Assembly (NCBI GenBank): GCA_949751835.1
Contig: CATKHK010000009.1
Location: 62,001-126,000, forward strand
Length of the DNA stretch: 64,000 nucleotides
Reading direction: 5' to 3'
DNA from: Blepharisma japonicum
Lineage: Eukaryota; Ciliophora; Heterotrichea; Heterotrichida; Blepharismidae
The position numbers and the translations under genes were made by a program. A model generated the notes under the pieces. The model was not told the origin of the DNA. It did not search any database and saw only the letters and a program-made list of their open reading frames with translations. Shown one piece after another: positions 12,101 through 22,437 of this stretch. The number at the start of each line of letters is the position of its first letter. Position 1 is the stretch's first letter.

Positions 12101-13693
12101 ATGGGTGCCTGTCTTAAAAAACAGAATAAAAACGCAAGAGTTTCTCAAGATATCCCAACAATTGAGAGCCCCTGGAGAAGAAGAAGCGCATCTATAAATC
12201 CCTTAAGAGATGTAATTTTGAACAAAAGTAAGAATTATTTAGACATTCACCTTGATTATGAGTTTATCAGAGTTCTTGGCCACGGAAAGTACGGTAACGT
12301 TAACTATGTGAAAAGCAAAGATCCTCTTATAAAGCAGGAATATGCAGTGAAAAGTCTTATTAAAGCTATGATAGAAGACAAAATGAATGTTATTCATAGA
12401 GAATTAGAGATTTTACTCTCAGTTGACCATCCCAATATTGTAAAATTTTTCTATGCCTATGAAGACCCAAAATTTATCCACATAGTCACTGAATATTGTT
12501 CAGGCGGCGATTTACTATCAAAACTGTGCCAAGTTGGAACATTTTCTGAAACAGAAACTGCAATTATAATTAAAAACCTTCTTGGAGCACTAAACTATTT
12601 GCATAGTATGGGGATATGCCACCGAGATATTAAGCTTGATAATATTCTTCTGGCCTCAGAAGGATCAATTTCTGATATCAAGCTCATTGATTTCGATTTT
12701 GCCAAAAGAATTGACACTTCACTATTGGACATGAATACTGTTGTTGGGACGCTGCATTTTATTGCCCCAGAAGTTTTTGACAGAATTTGTGGGACACCAG
12801 CTGATATTTGAAGCTTAGGAATTGTTATGTACGTACTATTGGTTGGAAAGCCACCCTACAGAACTGAGAGCGAAAGTGAGATTTTAGTTCAAATAAAAAG
12901 TAGGCATCTGGATTTAAATGATAAAGAATATCGGCGAATAAGCTCATCTGGGAAAGACTTGCTATCAAAGCTGCTAGATTTTGATTATAACACAAGAATT
13001 ACTGCAGAAAATGCATTAAAGCATCCATGATTTATCAGTATCAACCAAAAGTCAAACTTTTATAATAACGAAAGAATATTAAAAAGACTTAAACAATACC
13101 AAGTTAAAGGGAGACTTAAAAAAGAAATAATGAAAATTATCGTAAAAGTCCTTGATACAGATGAAATCCAGCACTTAAAAGAAGTCTTTGAGCATCTAGA
13201 CCTTGACCACAACGGTTATATTACTTTAGAAGAGCTAAAGCAAGGCCTAAATGCTGTAGGAATTATGGACTCCTCTGAAATCGAACGTATTTTTGAAGTT
13301 CTAAACGATGCAGAAGCTAAAATAAATGGCGGAATTAGATATTCTGATTTTCTTGCCGCCACTCTTAATAGAAAAGCAGCACTCACAGAGTCCACTTTAT
13401 GGGCTGCATTTAAATATTTTGACCATGATAACTCAGGTAAAATTACTCCAAGTAATATATATTTGGCATTAAAAAGAACTGGAGTTGATATACCAGCTGA
13501 AGAAATGGAAAAAATGCTTACGGAAGAAGGTATTTCGACGTCGGATAAAATTGATTTTGCTGATTTCAAGAAAATTGTTATGCGTAATTTTTATGTAGCT
13601 GTAGAAACTTTGATAAAGAAAAAATCGCTTCAGTCAAAAAGAGGTGCAGGACCATCTGTAGGGAATAATGGGATTGGACTTAGCTATCTGTAA
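12101..13693 (+). CDS. Calcium-dependent protein kinase (CDPK), acylated N-terminus
   Basis: 530-aa kinase fused to a calmodulin-like domain. MGACLKKQNK suggests myristoylation at Gly2 and palmitoylation at Cys4. The kinase domain (about residues 50-310) has the glycine loop LGHGKYGNV, the lysine YAVKSL, HRDIKLDN, APEVF and DIWSLGIV (UGA-Trp at 12809). The usual DFG is DFD (LIDFDFAKR), which is unusual. A junction helix and four EF-hands follow; hands 1 (DLDHNGYITLEE) and 3 (DHDNSGKITPSN) have full Ca2+ ligands, hands 2 and 4 are degenerate. CDPKs convert Ca2+ signals directly to phosphorylation in ciliates, apicomplexans and plants. Confidence 0.94.
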
Positions 13694-13757
13694 ATATTTT
13701 TCAGAGGCAAATTCCTCTGTTAATTTAATTTTTTTATAAGTAATAAAAGAAAGTAAA

Positions 13758-14663
13758 TTATCCCTTTTTTTCTTCTTCGACCTGTTTCCGCTGTGGCTCG
13801 AGTTCTGAAACTTCTGAAACATGGACATTTCTAATACCAAGTTGTGCTTGTATTAATGGGTCATTTCAAGGACCTGCGTTACTGTAAAGGCAGCCCATTT
13901 CACAATTACAATTGCCTCCTAAAATGTGTGGAACATTATCAGCTGGAGCTAATTCCAATAATTTTTTCTGAAATTTACTTCCTTCAAGGCTAATCTTATG
14001 CTGAGTCCTTTCATCAAGTCACGGCCTTATTACTTTCCATGCTACAGAAAAAAGCATAGGAGTATTCACAATAAACATCCTCCCAAGCATTTCTGGGTAA
14101 TAATCCTGTCCAATCTTTGAAGCCATTTGTATAAACTTGTACACTTTTTTGCTCATTAATTTTGTTGAAGAGCCTCCTAAATCTAGAATAGTCAATGATT
14201 GCTCGACTGGGTGTCCAGCTGCAATGGCACATGCAGGAATTTGTACATTAAGCATGGTTTCATAAGATTTTACATAATATCTGATCATTCTTTCTTCTGT
14301 AGTAATTTCAAATAGTCTCTTTAAGTCTAGCGATCCTATTCTTTCAATATAAATAGGTCTGCCATGAGAGTCAGTCTTATGGAACCCATGAGGATAGCAT
14401 GCTTTTACTTGCTCAAGTTCAGGGAACTCATAAGACATGATTTGATCTACGCCAAACTCTTGTCTCCACCTAAGATAATTTTGAAACATTTCCATTGCTT
14501 TATCAAAGTTGAATTTTCTTGCACGAAGAAATCTGCCTAATGTATGGTCATCAAAATTTCCTCCTAGTGCTTCTTTAAATCGGACAAGTGTTTGACGCTC
14601 TTCTGGGGTTAGTGTACCAAGAAGTGTTGGTAGGGGAGTTGTCTGTTGCTTGTGCTCTTCCAT
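13758..14663 (-). CDS. SEC14-like CRAL-TRIO lipid-transfer protein
   Basis: 301-aa protein. A CRAL-TRIO N-terminal helical segment (about 15-80, with DDHTLGRFLRARKFN) is followed by the lipid-binding domain, with YPHGFHKTDSHGRPIYIER, LDLGGSS, GQDYYPEMLGRMFIVNTP and, after UGA-Trp at 14019-14021, DNVPHILGGNCNCE. These are hallmark SEC14 residues for phosphatidylinositol/phosphatidylcholine exchange at the Golgi. The C-terminus is a short Gln/Glu/Lys-rich tail ending at TAA 13758-13760. It converges with the CDPK gene across 64 bp. The family is firm; ligand and compartment are inferred. Confidence 0.93.
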
Positions 14664-15035
14664 TGTTTATTGGTTTATAATTAAACTACCGTGATTACAC
14701 AAAATATGAAACATAGCGTAAAGAACTTACATGTTAGTTAAAAATTAATAGGAAGAGGTTATTTTTTTGCTGACATAGATAGTTATAAGCTATTATAACC
14801 AAGGCATCGATATATCTCAAATTCAGATATATATAATCTATTGCTAAATAAACTTATCAGTTTTAGTTATAAATTGATAGAATATTTCTGTTAAGATATC
14901 CAAGAGCTTAATATATAAATTGAGGATTTATCAATTCCAATTTCTATTTTATTACAATATTACATGAGATAATGCTCTATTTAAATGTATGAAATCTAGG
15001 AATAATTTTTGTCTGATTATAAAAATATTAGCAAA
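14664..15035. other. Intergenic, nothing recognised
   Basis: About 370 AT-rich bases between divergent starts. No ORF, repeat or RNA gene seen. Confidence 0.6.
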
Positions 15036-15203
15036 ATGATTGGAAATCTTTTGAGATTTTTAGCTGGAGTTGGTCTAGGCTCTTGGGCTTCATATTACAT
15101 GCTTCACTCAGATATGGTTGCAGCAAATAAAGAAACTACTGCCAAGATTGAAGATTTAAGAAAAGAAGTCTTGTCTCTTCAGAGCTTAAAGCAGCTTAAA
15201 TAA
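15036..15203 (+). CDS. Small single-TM protein, hypothetical
   Basis: 55 residues from the ATG at 15036. One glycine-containing hydrophobic segment (FLAGVGLGSWASYYML) is followed by a polar, helix-prone tail with Lys/Glu and Leu heptads. The layout resembles small mitochondrial inner-membrane proteins, but no family was recognised. The frame stays open upstream without another ATG, so a miniature 5' exon is possible though none was found. It is short enough to need expression support. Confidence 0.5.
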   Translation: MIGNLLRFLAGVGLGSWASYYMLHSDMVAANKETTAKIEDLRKEVLSLQSLKQLK

Positions 15204-15430
15204 ATAAAAATCGACCTTATAATAAGCATTGCTCATTCTCTGCTAATCACATATTTAAGCTATTAATCTCCTTAACCTGAATGATTTTTATATAAAAAGT
15301 AAGAAATATTTTTGATAAGAAAATTATATTAGCTAGGAAAGGAAAATCGGCCTTTAAAATATTCAAGACTACTAATTTCATAACTGCTTTAATATTAAGC
15401 CAGCTCTTTGCCAATATTTCTTGGTTTAAG

Positions 15431-15769
15431 TTAATGAATCTTTCCAAACTGGACAGTCTCATAAGGTCTGACTTTCTTCTCCTTTGCCCAGACTTGAGGA
15501 GCATACAGTTCTCTATAATTCTTTGTTCCTAGCAGCATCATTTGGGTCAGCCCATTGATCCCATATTGATGCATAGAAGTCATTTCCATCAATTTGCTGC
15601 AAAAAATATAAGCAATTGGTGCACAAAGTAACATTCCGAGGGCATACCCACCTCTTTCCATCCTAATTCTTTTAAAGCGAGACACTTCATCTTGTACGAG
15701 GGCTCTATCAACCAATGCTTGCATGCTTGCTCTTCCTGCAGCTCTTAAAGTTTCAAGCTTATCAGCCAT
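15431..15769 (-). CDS. Small protein with a central hydrophobic segment, hypothetical
   Basis: 112 residues, start ATG, stop TAA at 15431-15433. An N-terminal amphipathic helix (about 1-35, Ala/Arg-rich) precedes one hydrophobic segment (GMLLCAPIAYIFCSKLM, about 44-62), then a polar C-terminus with Trp and Tyr. The positively charged start and size suit a mitochondrial membrane or respiratory-complex accessory protein, which is inference only. The sequence is not low-complexity, so it is probably a real gene. It shares a 169-bp divergent upstream region with the MFS gene. Confidence 0.65.
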   Translation of the reverse strand: MADKLETLRAAGRASMQALVDRALVQDEVSRFKRIRMERGGYALGMLLCAPIAYIFCSKLMEMTSMHQYGINGLTQMMLLGTKNYRELYAPQVWAKEKKVRPYETVQFGKIH

Positions 15770-15938
15770 ATTTTACTTTAAAGAATTAGAAATGAGGGAA
15801 GAAAAGCCAATGAACATATGAATATCAATTAAAAATATAAAATTTTAAGATTAATTTCTCATAATAATTCTTTTTAATTAATTTCTGTCCATTTTAAAGA
15901 AATCTTTTACCCAATAATTTTTTATTTTATGACCAAAA

Positions 15939-17186
15939 ATGAAATTCGAAGATTTCAAATTACTGAGTATTTTCCTTTCAACAATGCTCATTAACCAAAT
16001 TTATACAGTTATTGCACCTTTCTACCCTCTAGTTGCTCAAAAAAAAGGAATTGATCAATGAGTAGTTGGCCTTATTTTTACAGTGATGCCTTTGTCAGGC
16101 TGTCTAATAGCTCCATATATAGGCAAAAATTTATCCTATTTGGGAAGAAGAAATACATATGCAGGAGGGATGCTTTTAGGTGGTGCATCATTATCAATTT
16201 TAGCCTTTATCCCAAACGCCAGCAATGCGGTATTTATTATAATGAGCATTTTTTCAAGAATTCTGGGAGGCATTGGGATGGTATCAGTATATATAACTGG
16301 CTTAGCAATAATTTCAAGCGAATATGAAGACAAAAGAGAACGTAACATATCAATTTTAGAAGTTTTCGCCGGGCTTGGCCTGATGGTTGGCCCATCATTT
16401 GGGACTTTATTTTATGCGTTAGTAGGTTTTACAGGGATTTTTTTAATTTCATCAATGCTTTTTTATATGTTTGTCCCTTGTCTGTGGTATACATTATCAG
16501 AATCATCAGAGACCGTAGAAATCAAGGTAAATGTTGCATGCTGAAAACTCTTGAAAAATAAAAATATTTTATTAGACGTCCTTGTAGGGCTGTATTCGTC
16601 TACGACATACAACTATTTTGATCCCAGCCTTGGACCATATATGGTTTCTCTAGGATTTTCTGAAAAAGATGTAGGGTATATTTTTATTATTGCGACTTTA
16701 GCTTATACCGTAGGAAGTCTTGGTCTCGTTTTTGTATTGAGTCATGCCAATAAATTTTGCTTGATGATTTGGAGTATTGTCATGATTATGCTGGGAGAAA
16801 TCGTGATAGGACCTTTGGGAGGGTTTATGGAAAAAGTCCCTTTTTGGGTGCTAGTAGTTGGGATTTGTCTTGCGTCACTTGGGGCTTCGGTAGGATTTGT
16901 TACACCTTTGCCATCAATGCTGAATGAAGCTGATATGCTGCCTTATGAAGATAAAGATATGAATGGTGAAGCACTTTCAGCGTTATTTACTATGGAGGTT
17001 ACCATGGGAGAAATCATAGGGCCGATGATGGCAGGATTCTTAGTTCAATTTATAGGATTTGAGCTTAGTTCTGCCTCTATTGCGATAGCTGGAGGGTTTT
17101 TAATTTTTATATATGGGATTATGCGATCAAATAAACAATTGTGTATATCAAGCGAAAAAGACTTAGAGCATCCTTTGTTAATATAA
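15939..17186 (+). CDS. Major facilitator superfamily transporter, SLC18-like
   Basis: 415-aa protein with about 12 hydrophobic segments. The first half has the MFS loop 2-3 signature region in the form PYIGKNLSYLGRRN, and VGPSFGTLFY in TM5. The second half carries TNYFDPSLGPYM-like and GFVTPLPSMLNE segments, and EIIGPMMAGFLVQFIGF, which resembles the C-motif of vesicular amine and drug/proton antiporters (SLC18/DHA1). UGA-Trp occurs at the Q-W-V-V-G position in the first loop and at 16542-16544. The ATG at 15939 is chosen because it adds the complete first TM. A proton-coupled antiporter is likely; substrate unknown. Confidence 0.88.
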
Positions 17187-17270
17187 TTTCGACTATATAA
17201 CTCATAATTGTTGACTCAATTTAAATAATTGCTATTTGCGTAATAACCAATTCAGTTACCATATTATAAG

Positions 17271-18470
17271 ATGCACAGTAACCTCTAACTAGAGTATCGT
17301 TTAATTTCAAAAAAGGGTGAAGGCGCTTTCAGCGAAGTTCTCAAAGCACAAAGCATTAAAACAGGAAAATATGTAGCTATAAAATGCATGAAAAACCATT
17401 TTGATAGTCTTGACAAAGTCAATAATTTAAGAGAAATCCAGGCTCTTAGAAGATTATCACCTCATCCACATATCGTAAGACTACTTGAAATCCTATAGTA
17501 ATTGGTATTCAGCGATGAGCCAACTGGGAGACTGGCCCTCGTTTTTGAGCTTTTGGATCAAAATTTGTATGAATATACAAAAGATAGAAGACAATTTTTG
17601 CCAGAAACGAAAGTAAAAAATTTTATGTGGCAACTTTTAAAAGCCATTGACCATATGCACAGGAATGGGATTTTTCATAGAGATATCAAGCCTGAAAATG
17701 TTTTATTAGCTGATGATGCATTAAAACTGGCTGATTTCGGATCATGCCGTGGAATCTACAGCAAGCAGCCATATACAGAGTACATTAGCACGAGATGGTA
17801 TAGACCTCCAGAATGCTTGCTCACTGATGGCTACTACAACTATAAAATGGATATATGGGGCATTGGCTGCGTATTTTTCGAAATCCTTGCTTTATTTCCA
17901 TTATTTCCAGGTGAGAACGAACTAGACCAAATTGATAAAATCCACAATGTGCTAGGGACTCCTCCTCAAGAAATTCTTGATGAATTTAAAGAAAAAACTC
18001 AAACAATAAACTTAGCTTTTTCAGGAAAAGATGGAACTGGTATAGATAGACTTATTCCTCATGTATCACCAATGGCAAGAAGCTTGATAAATAAAATGCT
18101 TACTTATAAATGCGATGAAAGGCTGTCTGCGCGACAATGCATGAAGCACCCTTATTTTAAAGAAATAAGGGACCAGGAAATGCCGCTGAGGATTGTGCCT
18201 TCACCTCATAGCATCGGAGGATTTGATGGAGATAGTGGGGCAGGGGACGAAAGTAAAAGGTCTGATCCTATGCTACCACCAATTAAAGTTCCTGTTATGA
18301 CTTTACCAAAAATTAAGAAAAAAAATGAGCTGAGGCTGAAAAATAATCCTTCAGTAAAAAGTATTAATTTTGACCAAATATCACCATATACTAATAAAAA
18401 AATTAGCCTGGAGCCAAGAAAACCATATGTGCCTCCATATAAAAAAGGCCTTTACAAGACTAACTTTTAA
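17271..18470 (+). CDS. MOK/RAGE-type MAP-kinase-like kinase with two 15-nt introns
   Basis: 389-aa kinase of the MAK/ICK/MOK group, which acts in cilium length and transport control. Exons are 17271-17277, 17293-17497 and 17513-18470; the first exon codes only 7 nt. Introns gtaacctctaactag and gtaattggtattcag each remove in-frame stops and restore [18 protein letters not shown] and [18 protein letters not shown]. Catalytic motifs: [26 protein letters not shown] (the DFGSCR form typical of MOK), and the activation-loop [13 protein letters not shown] with the TEY motif. The C-terminus (after about residue 300) is basic and proline-rich. Confidence 0.93.
17278..17292 (+). other. 15-nt intron 1 of the MOK-type kinase
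   Basis: gtaacctctaactag, seven coding bases after the start; removes an in-frame TAA. Confidence 0.9.
17498..17512 (+). other. 15-nt intron 2 of the MOK-type kinase
   Basis: gtaattggtattcag; excision rebuilds the family motif [16 protein letters not shown]. In the unspliced frame TAG and TAA interrupt the kinase domain. Confidence 0.95.
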
Positions 18471-18505
18471 GTTAATATCTGTTGATATTTCTGTTAATTT
18501 TTAAT

Positions 18506-19486
18506 TTAAACTTGAGGAGCTGGCTTATCATAGTCCCACACACAGACTTTTCCATCCCATCCGCAAGATCCCATTAATCTGCATATTTCTTACTTGTCGT
18601 TAAATAGATTCCAATCAACCCCAGAGGCGAATTCTGTATGATGCATGTGTCTAATTAGAGGGGAGCTAGGATTCGATAAATTTCAGACGCAGACTGACAT
18701 GTCATATGAGGCAGATACTAGGATATTTCCATAGAATGGGGAATATTTGACTTTTCTGATTCCTAGGGAATGGCCTGTTAATATTATCATCGCTCTTTGA
18801 GTATTTCTGGGATCCTAAGTTATTTTTACCCAAATAGAAATTGATTGATCTATGGAAGCTGTTGCAAAGCATTCAGAATATTTATCCCAATCACATGAAA
18901 GCACATCTCCTGCATGCCCAAGCACTGTTAAAACTGACTGAGGCTGTCTAGTATCCCAGATTTTGGCAGTTCGATCTGCACTTGAAGATAAAAAATGAAA
19001 AGGGCTGCTTAATAATTACATTCTTGGATTTCATATAGTGGAGTACACATGTGAAGTATGCTCTGCAAAGTTGTGCGTGCATACACCAGAGGCCAAGTCT
19101 CATACTTTTGCGGATGAATCATAGGATCCTGATACAATTTGTTTAGTGAATTGGTAATTTGAGTGGACTGAAAATACTTCTGCAGTATGCTGAACCAGAT
19201 TTAAAATAGGCTGTGGATATGCCAGGTCATATAGCTTCACAGATCCATCTCCTGAAGCTACTAATATCTGATGCTCATTCCCTTCTAGTCAGCATACATC
19301 AAATAAGTTATCTTGAGTATTTGCTCTGTATATTTCTCTCATAAAAGGAACTCCTAGCTGCAATACATGAAGTGCCCCATTTCCTGCTACTCCAAAGTGC
19401 TGAGAGGTAGCGACTGCTACTTTGTCTTGCTCATATGGGCTAAAAGCTAACGAATAGGCACTAAATGGTGTTTTAAATAGTGACAT
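18506..19486 (-). CDS. PEX7: PEX7, peroxisomal PTS2 receptor (WD40)
   Basis: 311-aa protein in four exons: 19020-19486, 18830-19004, 18594-18814 and 18506-18578. Three 15-nt introns remove in-frame stops. The seven-bladed WD40 propeller matches PEX7 throughout: FSPYEQDKVAVATSQHFGVA near the start, LFDVCWLEGNEHQ, VSGSYDSSAKVWD, VYSTIWNPRIP, LSCDWDKYSE, LGIRKVKYSPFYGN, HHTEFASGVDWN and SCGWDGKVCVWD. PEX7 binds the N-terminal PTS2 signal of matrix enzymes and delivers them with PEX5 or a PEX20-type co-receptor. Length is near human PEX7 (323). The start lies only 15 bp from the start of the divergent SWI3-like gene. Confidence 0.95.
18579..18593 (-). other. 15-nt intron 3 of PEX7
   Basis: On the minus strand gtaagaaatatgcag; excision gives the last WD40 blade (NDKLMGSCGWDGK). 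Confidence 0.92.
18815..18829 (-). other. 15-nt intron 2 of PEX7
   Basis: On the minus strand gtaaaaataacttag; excision joins SISIW to DPRNTQRAM. Confidence 0.92.
19005..19019 (-). other. 15-nt intron 1 of PEX7
   Basis: On the minus strand gtaattattaagcag; excision joins IWNPR to IPFHFLSSSADRT. Confidence 0.92.
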
Positions 19487-19501
19487 GATAAATATTAATA
19501 A

Positions 19502-20689
19502 ATGTGGAGTGACCAAATCGTGCTGTACTTAGCAAAGACTGAAGATGGGTACAAGGTAGAAGAAGAAGGACCGATTTATCAGCCTCCACAAGCAGAAATT
19601 GAGGCTCCTTTGCCAAACCCACAGTTTGAAGTTGAGCCGATCTCTATTGACCCTGAAATGAAAGAGGATAAACCATTTCCAAGCGCGAGGATTCCTACAT
19701 CTTCTGCATGATTTAACCCATGGGAAATCCATCAGATTGAAAAAGAGTCAGTGCCTGAGTTTTTTTCAGGAAAATATCCTAGCAAAACTCCTGTTACCTA
19801 TATGCATTTTAGAAATTATATAATCCGCGCTTATAGAGAAAATCCGAAGCAATATTTGACGGCTACTACGTGTAGGAGGACGCTGGTTGGGGACGCTTGT
19901 GCAATAGTCAGACTTCATGCTTTCCTTGAAAAATGGGGACTTATAAACTTTGAAGTAGACCCTAGCACAAGGCCTCAGCCTTTGTATCAAGCTGTAATAC
20001 AACCTAAAAAGCAAGATATTATAGAAAATACTGACACTAAATGGTGTGGATACTGTGGAGAACCCTGTGAAGAAGTCTGGTATAGCCATGATATACTGAA
20101 TCTATGTGCAAAGTGCTTTGGAGAAGGGAATATACCAATAATTTTTTCTCCTGATGATTTTATAAGGCAAACAAGTGACCCTGTGAAGCTCCAAGCAGAA
20201 ACAAATATTTCTTTACCATTACTGCAGGCTGTTTATACACATAAAGATAACTGGGAAAAAATATCTGAAGAGCTACAAAAGCCAGCTTCCCAATGCTTGT
20301 GGGAGTTTTTACAGCTACCAATTAATGAAATTGGAGACTTAAAATTGGGAACAAAATCAAACGAAATTCCTTCGGGATTTGGAGATATCAGATATCCACT
20401 TTTAAGCCAAATTTATGACACTATGAAAGATAAGGAATTTGGTGAGAACGAGATCCCACCAAGCCCTGCACCCCAACTTGACGAAATTAAAGAAAAAATA
20501 CAAAAATATAGAGAATTGATAGAAAATGTCAGTGAAGCCAGAGGGTATTTAGCACAGCAAGACTATTTGATACAAAAAACCAAAGCAGAATATTTACTTT
20601 CGAGGGTTCATATGGCTAGAAACAATAAACTAAGCCAAACAAATAAAATATTTGTGCTGAAAGCGCCTAAATACGCAAATATTTCATAA
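19502..20689 (+). CDS. SWI3/RSC8/SMARCC-type chromatin-remodelling subunit (SWIRM-ZnF-SANT)
   Basis: 395-aa protein. The SWIRM domain covers about residues 80-165, with VPEFFSGKYPSKTP, YMHFRNYIIRAYRENP, CRRTLVGDACAIVRLHAFL and KWGLINFEV. A ZZ-like zinc finger (WCGYCGEPCEEVWY, then LCAKCF) follows, then a SANT-like segment (LLQAVYTHKDNWEKISEEL, with SQCLWEFLQLPI). The end is a helical, coiled-coil-prone region. This order is diagnostic of SWI3/RSC8 core subunits, which dimerise in SWI/SNF-type remodellers. UGA-Trp at 19709-19711. If the ATG at 19502 is right, the gap to the PEX7 ATG is 15 bp; a downstream start at 19658 is a less likely alternative. Confidence 0.92.
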
Positions 20690-20719
20690 TGGTAAATTGA
20701 AAATTAAAGGAATTTTAGT

Positions 20720-21694
20720 CTAGAGAAAGCGGTGCTTGTTTTCTTGCTTATCAAAACTTCCTCGATTTGAGCCTCTGAAACCTCCTCTGGATTGACCGCC
20801 TCGAAAATCTCTTTGACCGCCTCTAAAATCTCTTTGGCCGCCTCTGAAATCTCGTTGGCCACCTCTAAAATCTCTTTGGCCGCCTCTAAAGTCTCTTTTC
20901 CTTCCAAAATTTCCTCTATCTCCTCTTCCCCCTCTGAATCCTCTTCCTCTGCTATCTCCTCTTCCGCCTCTAAATCTGCCACCTCTAAAATCTCTTCTGT
21001 CATAGTCATCATGAACTTCCCACGTATTTTTGAATAATTCTCCTTCTCCTTCGCTGCTATTTTCACTGATTTCTTGCTGCGGGCCTTCTAAATCAAAACT
21101 GTCACTGTCCCCTCCTTTGAAATCTTTTTCTTGGGAATTTTCAGTTTTTTGGGATTTTCCTGGCAAAATTGGTTGAAAAGGCTCTGGACGTTTTGATGGT
21201 AATTCTTTTTTTTTATTAGTTTTCTCTTCTTCATTACTTGAAGATTCAGGGCTTTCTTCTTTGTTTTCTAATTCTTCTGGTTCTCTCTCCTCTTCACTTT
21301 CCTGGCTCTCTATTTCTTCTTCCTCTTCCTCTCCCTCTTGCTGTTCGCTTTCTTCTTCAGATAAATCCTCTTCATTTTCTTCCTTGGAATCTTGCTCTTT
21401 ATCATCCTCTTTCAATTCATAATACCCAAGGAACGTGATTTGGCCTGAGCCTTCAACTATAAAATCAGGATGAGTAGATGTGTGGAATGATAAATTTGTT
21501 TTAATCATACTGTTTTGGTTACTTAAGTATCCAATTGGAATTTTATTTCCATCAATTTTGACAAAAATCACTGTGGATGTAGATGACATCATAGGATGTA
21601 AAATAATTTGAGATATGTGGAGAAATTCTCCTTGGCTACTGATAGGCTTTAATGCTAGGGGCTCATCTTTTGACAAGCTTGCAGCCCAGAACAT
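20720..21694 (-). CDS. Nucleoplasmin-like (FKBP-N/HD2-type) protein with acidic tract and RGG tail
   Basis: 324-aa protein. Residues 1-90 resemble the NPL fold of plant HD2 histone deacetylase-like proteins and nuclear FKBPs: MFWAASLSKDEPLALKP, then GEFLHISQIILHP, then FVKIDGNKIPIGYL. A long Glu/Asp/Ser tract spans about 95-240. The C-terminus is RGG-rich, with five near-perfect QRDFRGG units. NPL plus acidic stretch is a histone-chaperone layout; RGG boxes bind RNA, so a nucleolar chaperone is a reasonable inference. The start chosen is the ATG at 21692-21694, which begins the conserved MFW motif. No FKBP isomerase domain is present. Confidence 0.85.
   Translation of the reverse strand: MFWAASLSKDEPLALKPISSQGEFLHISQIILHPMMSSTSTVIFVKIDGNKIPIGYLSNQNSMIKTNLSFHTSTHPDFIVEGSGQITFLGYYELKEDDKEQDSKEENEEDLSEEESEQQEGEEEEEEIESQESEEEREPEELENKEESPESSSNEEEKTNKKKELPSKRPEPFQPILPGKSQKTENSQEKDFKGGDSDSFDLEGPQQEISENSSEGEGELFKNTWEVHDDYDRRDFRGGRFRGGRGDSRGRGFRGGRGDRGNFGRKRDFRGGQRDFRGGQRDFRGGQRDFRGGQRDFRGGQSRGGFRGSNRGSFDKQENKHRFL
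20791..20896 (-). repeat. 21-bp coding minisatellite (QRDFRGG)x5
   Basis: Five tandem 21-bp units that code for QRDFRGG, with third-position differences between units (for example tcgaaaat, tctaaaat and tctgaaat on the + strand). They lie in the RGG tail of the nucleoplasmin-like gene. Synonymous drift implies selection on the peptide and not a fresh expansion. Confidence 0.9.
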
Positions 21695-22134
21695 TTTATT
21701 TTGCCATAATTTTAGATTAATTTTCCTAGTAATCAAAATGGAATTAAGTGCAAAAATTGATGAAGAAAACGATTAATGAATTTTATGTATTGACAAAAAT
21801 ATTTTATTCATATATTTTTTAATTATATATATATATTAATTAAATTTTAAAAATAAATATGAAATTTTAAATCCTGTGATGCATAATGCCTTTAAGAGCT
21901 GATTTAAAAACAAAATAATTGCTATAAAAATACCAAAAGCAGGCATAAGTATTTTTACAAATTGAGGTCAATAAAACTCCATTGAGCAAACAATTTTCTT
22001 GTATGATTTCTATTTTTTGGAAGAGAAAAATCCGTATAATTAAATAGTAGGATAGAGTAATTTACAAAGAGAAAAAAGTGATTTTCTGTTTTCTTTTTAA
22101 GGCATGTTTTCTCAGCTTCATATCTCTTATAAAA
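21695..22134. other. Intergenic, nothing recognised
   Basis: About 440 AT-rich bases between divergent starts. A (ta)n-like run lies around 21820-21840. No ORF or RNA gene seen. Confidence 0.6.
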
Positions 22135-22437
22135 ATGGGCTGCGTAGAATCTTATAAAGAGCGTGCTGAAATTGACATATCTGACGATCCACCAAAATTA
22201 ACTAGGTCTGCTCTGAACATGCTGTCAACAGAAGACCAATTTGATGACATAGACTTAGAATCTCCAAAGGAATTTTATATTTCTCCACAAAGTGTAAAGG
22301 GAAATGATGAGTTATCTGATCATGAATCACTTGTTACAACAGTTCGTTCAACCTGTGTTTCTTTTCATAGAAACGAGAATGAGTTGGCGTTTCTCATATC
22401 TTCACCTAGGATACGAAAACAAAGCGATTTCCTATAA
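22135..22437 (+). CDS. Small acylated-type acidic protein (MGC start), hypothetical
   Basis: 100 residues beginning MGCVESYKERAEID, a textbook N-myristoylation (Gly2) and palmitoylation (Cys3) signal. The rest is polar and acidic, without a recognisable domain: DDPPKLTRSALNML, then an aspartate-rich stretch, then a C-terminal ISSPRIRKQSDFL. The open frame extends upstream of 22135 but without another ATG, and the MGC start gives the clear lipidation motif. Probably a small membrane-attached protein. Family unknown. Confidence 0.6.
   Translation: MGCVESYKERAEIDISDDPPKLTRSALNMLSTEDQFDDIDLESPKEFYISPQSVKGNDELSDHESLVTTVRSTCVSFHRNENELAFLISSPRIRKQSDFL

Noticed and set aside
16058-16327. Overlapping alternative frame within the MFS gene
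   Set aside because: No homology; the other frame encodes a clear transporter.
20791-20896. CRISPR-like array
   Set aside because: Units are contiguous, without spacers, inside a coding frame in a eukaryote; it is a coding minisatellite.
20792-21438. Plus-strand open frames with repeated TASKIS-like peptides
   Set aside because: Shadows of the RGG repeats and acidic tract of the minus-strand nucleoplasmin-like gene.
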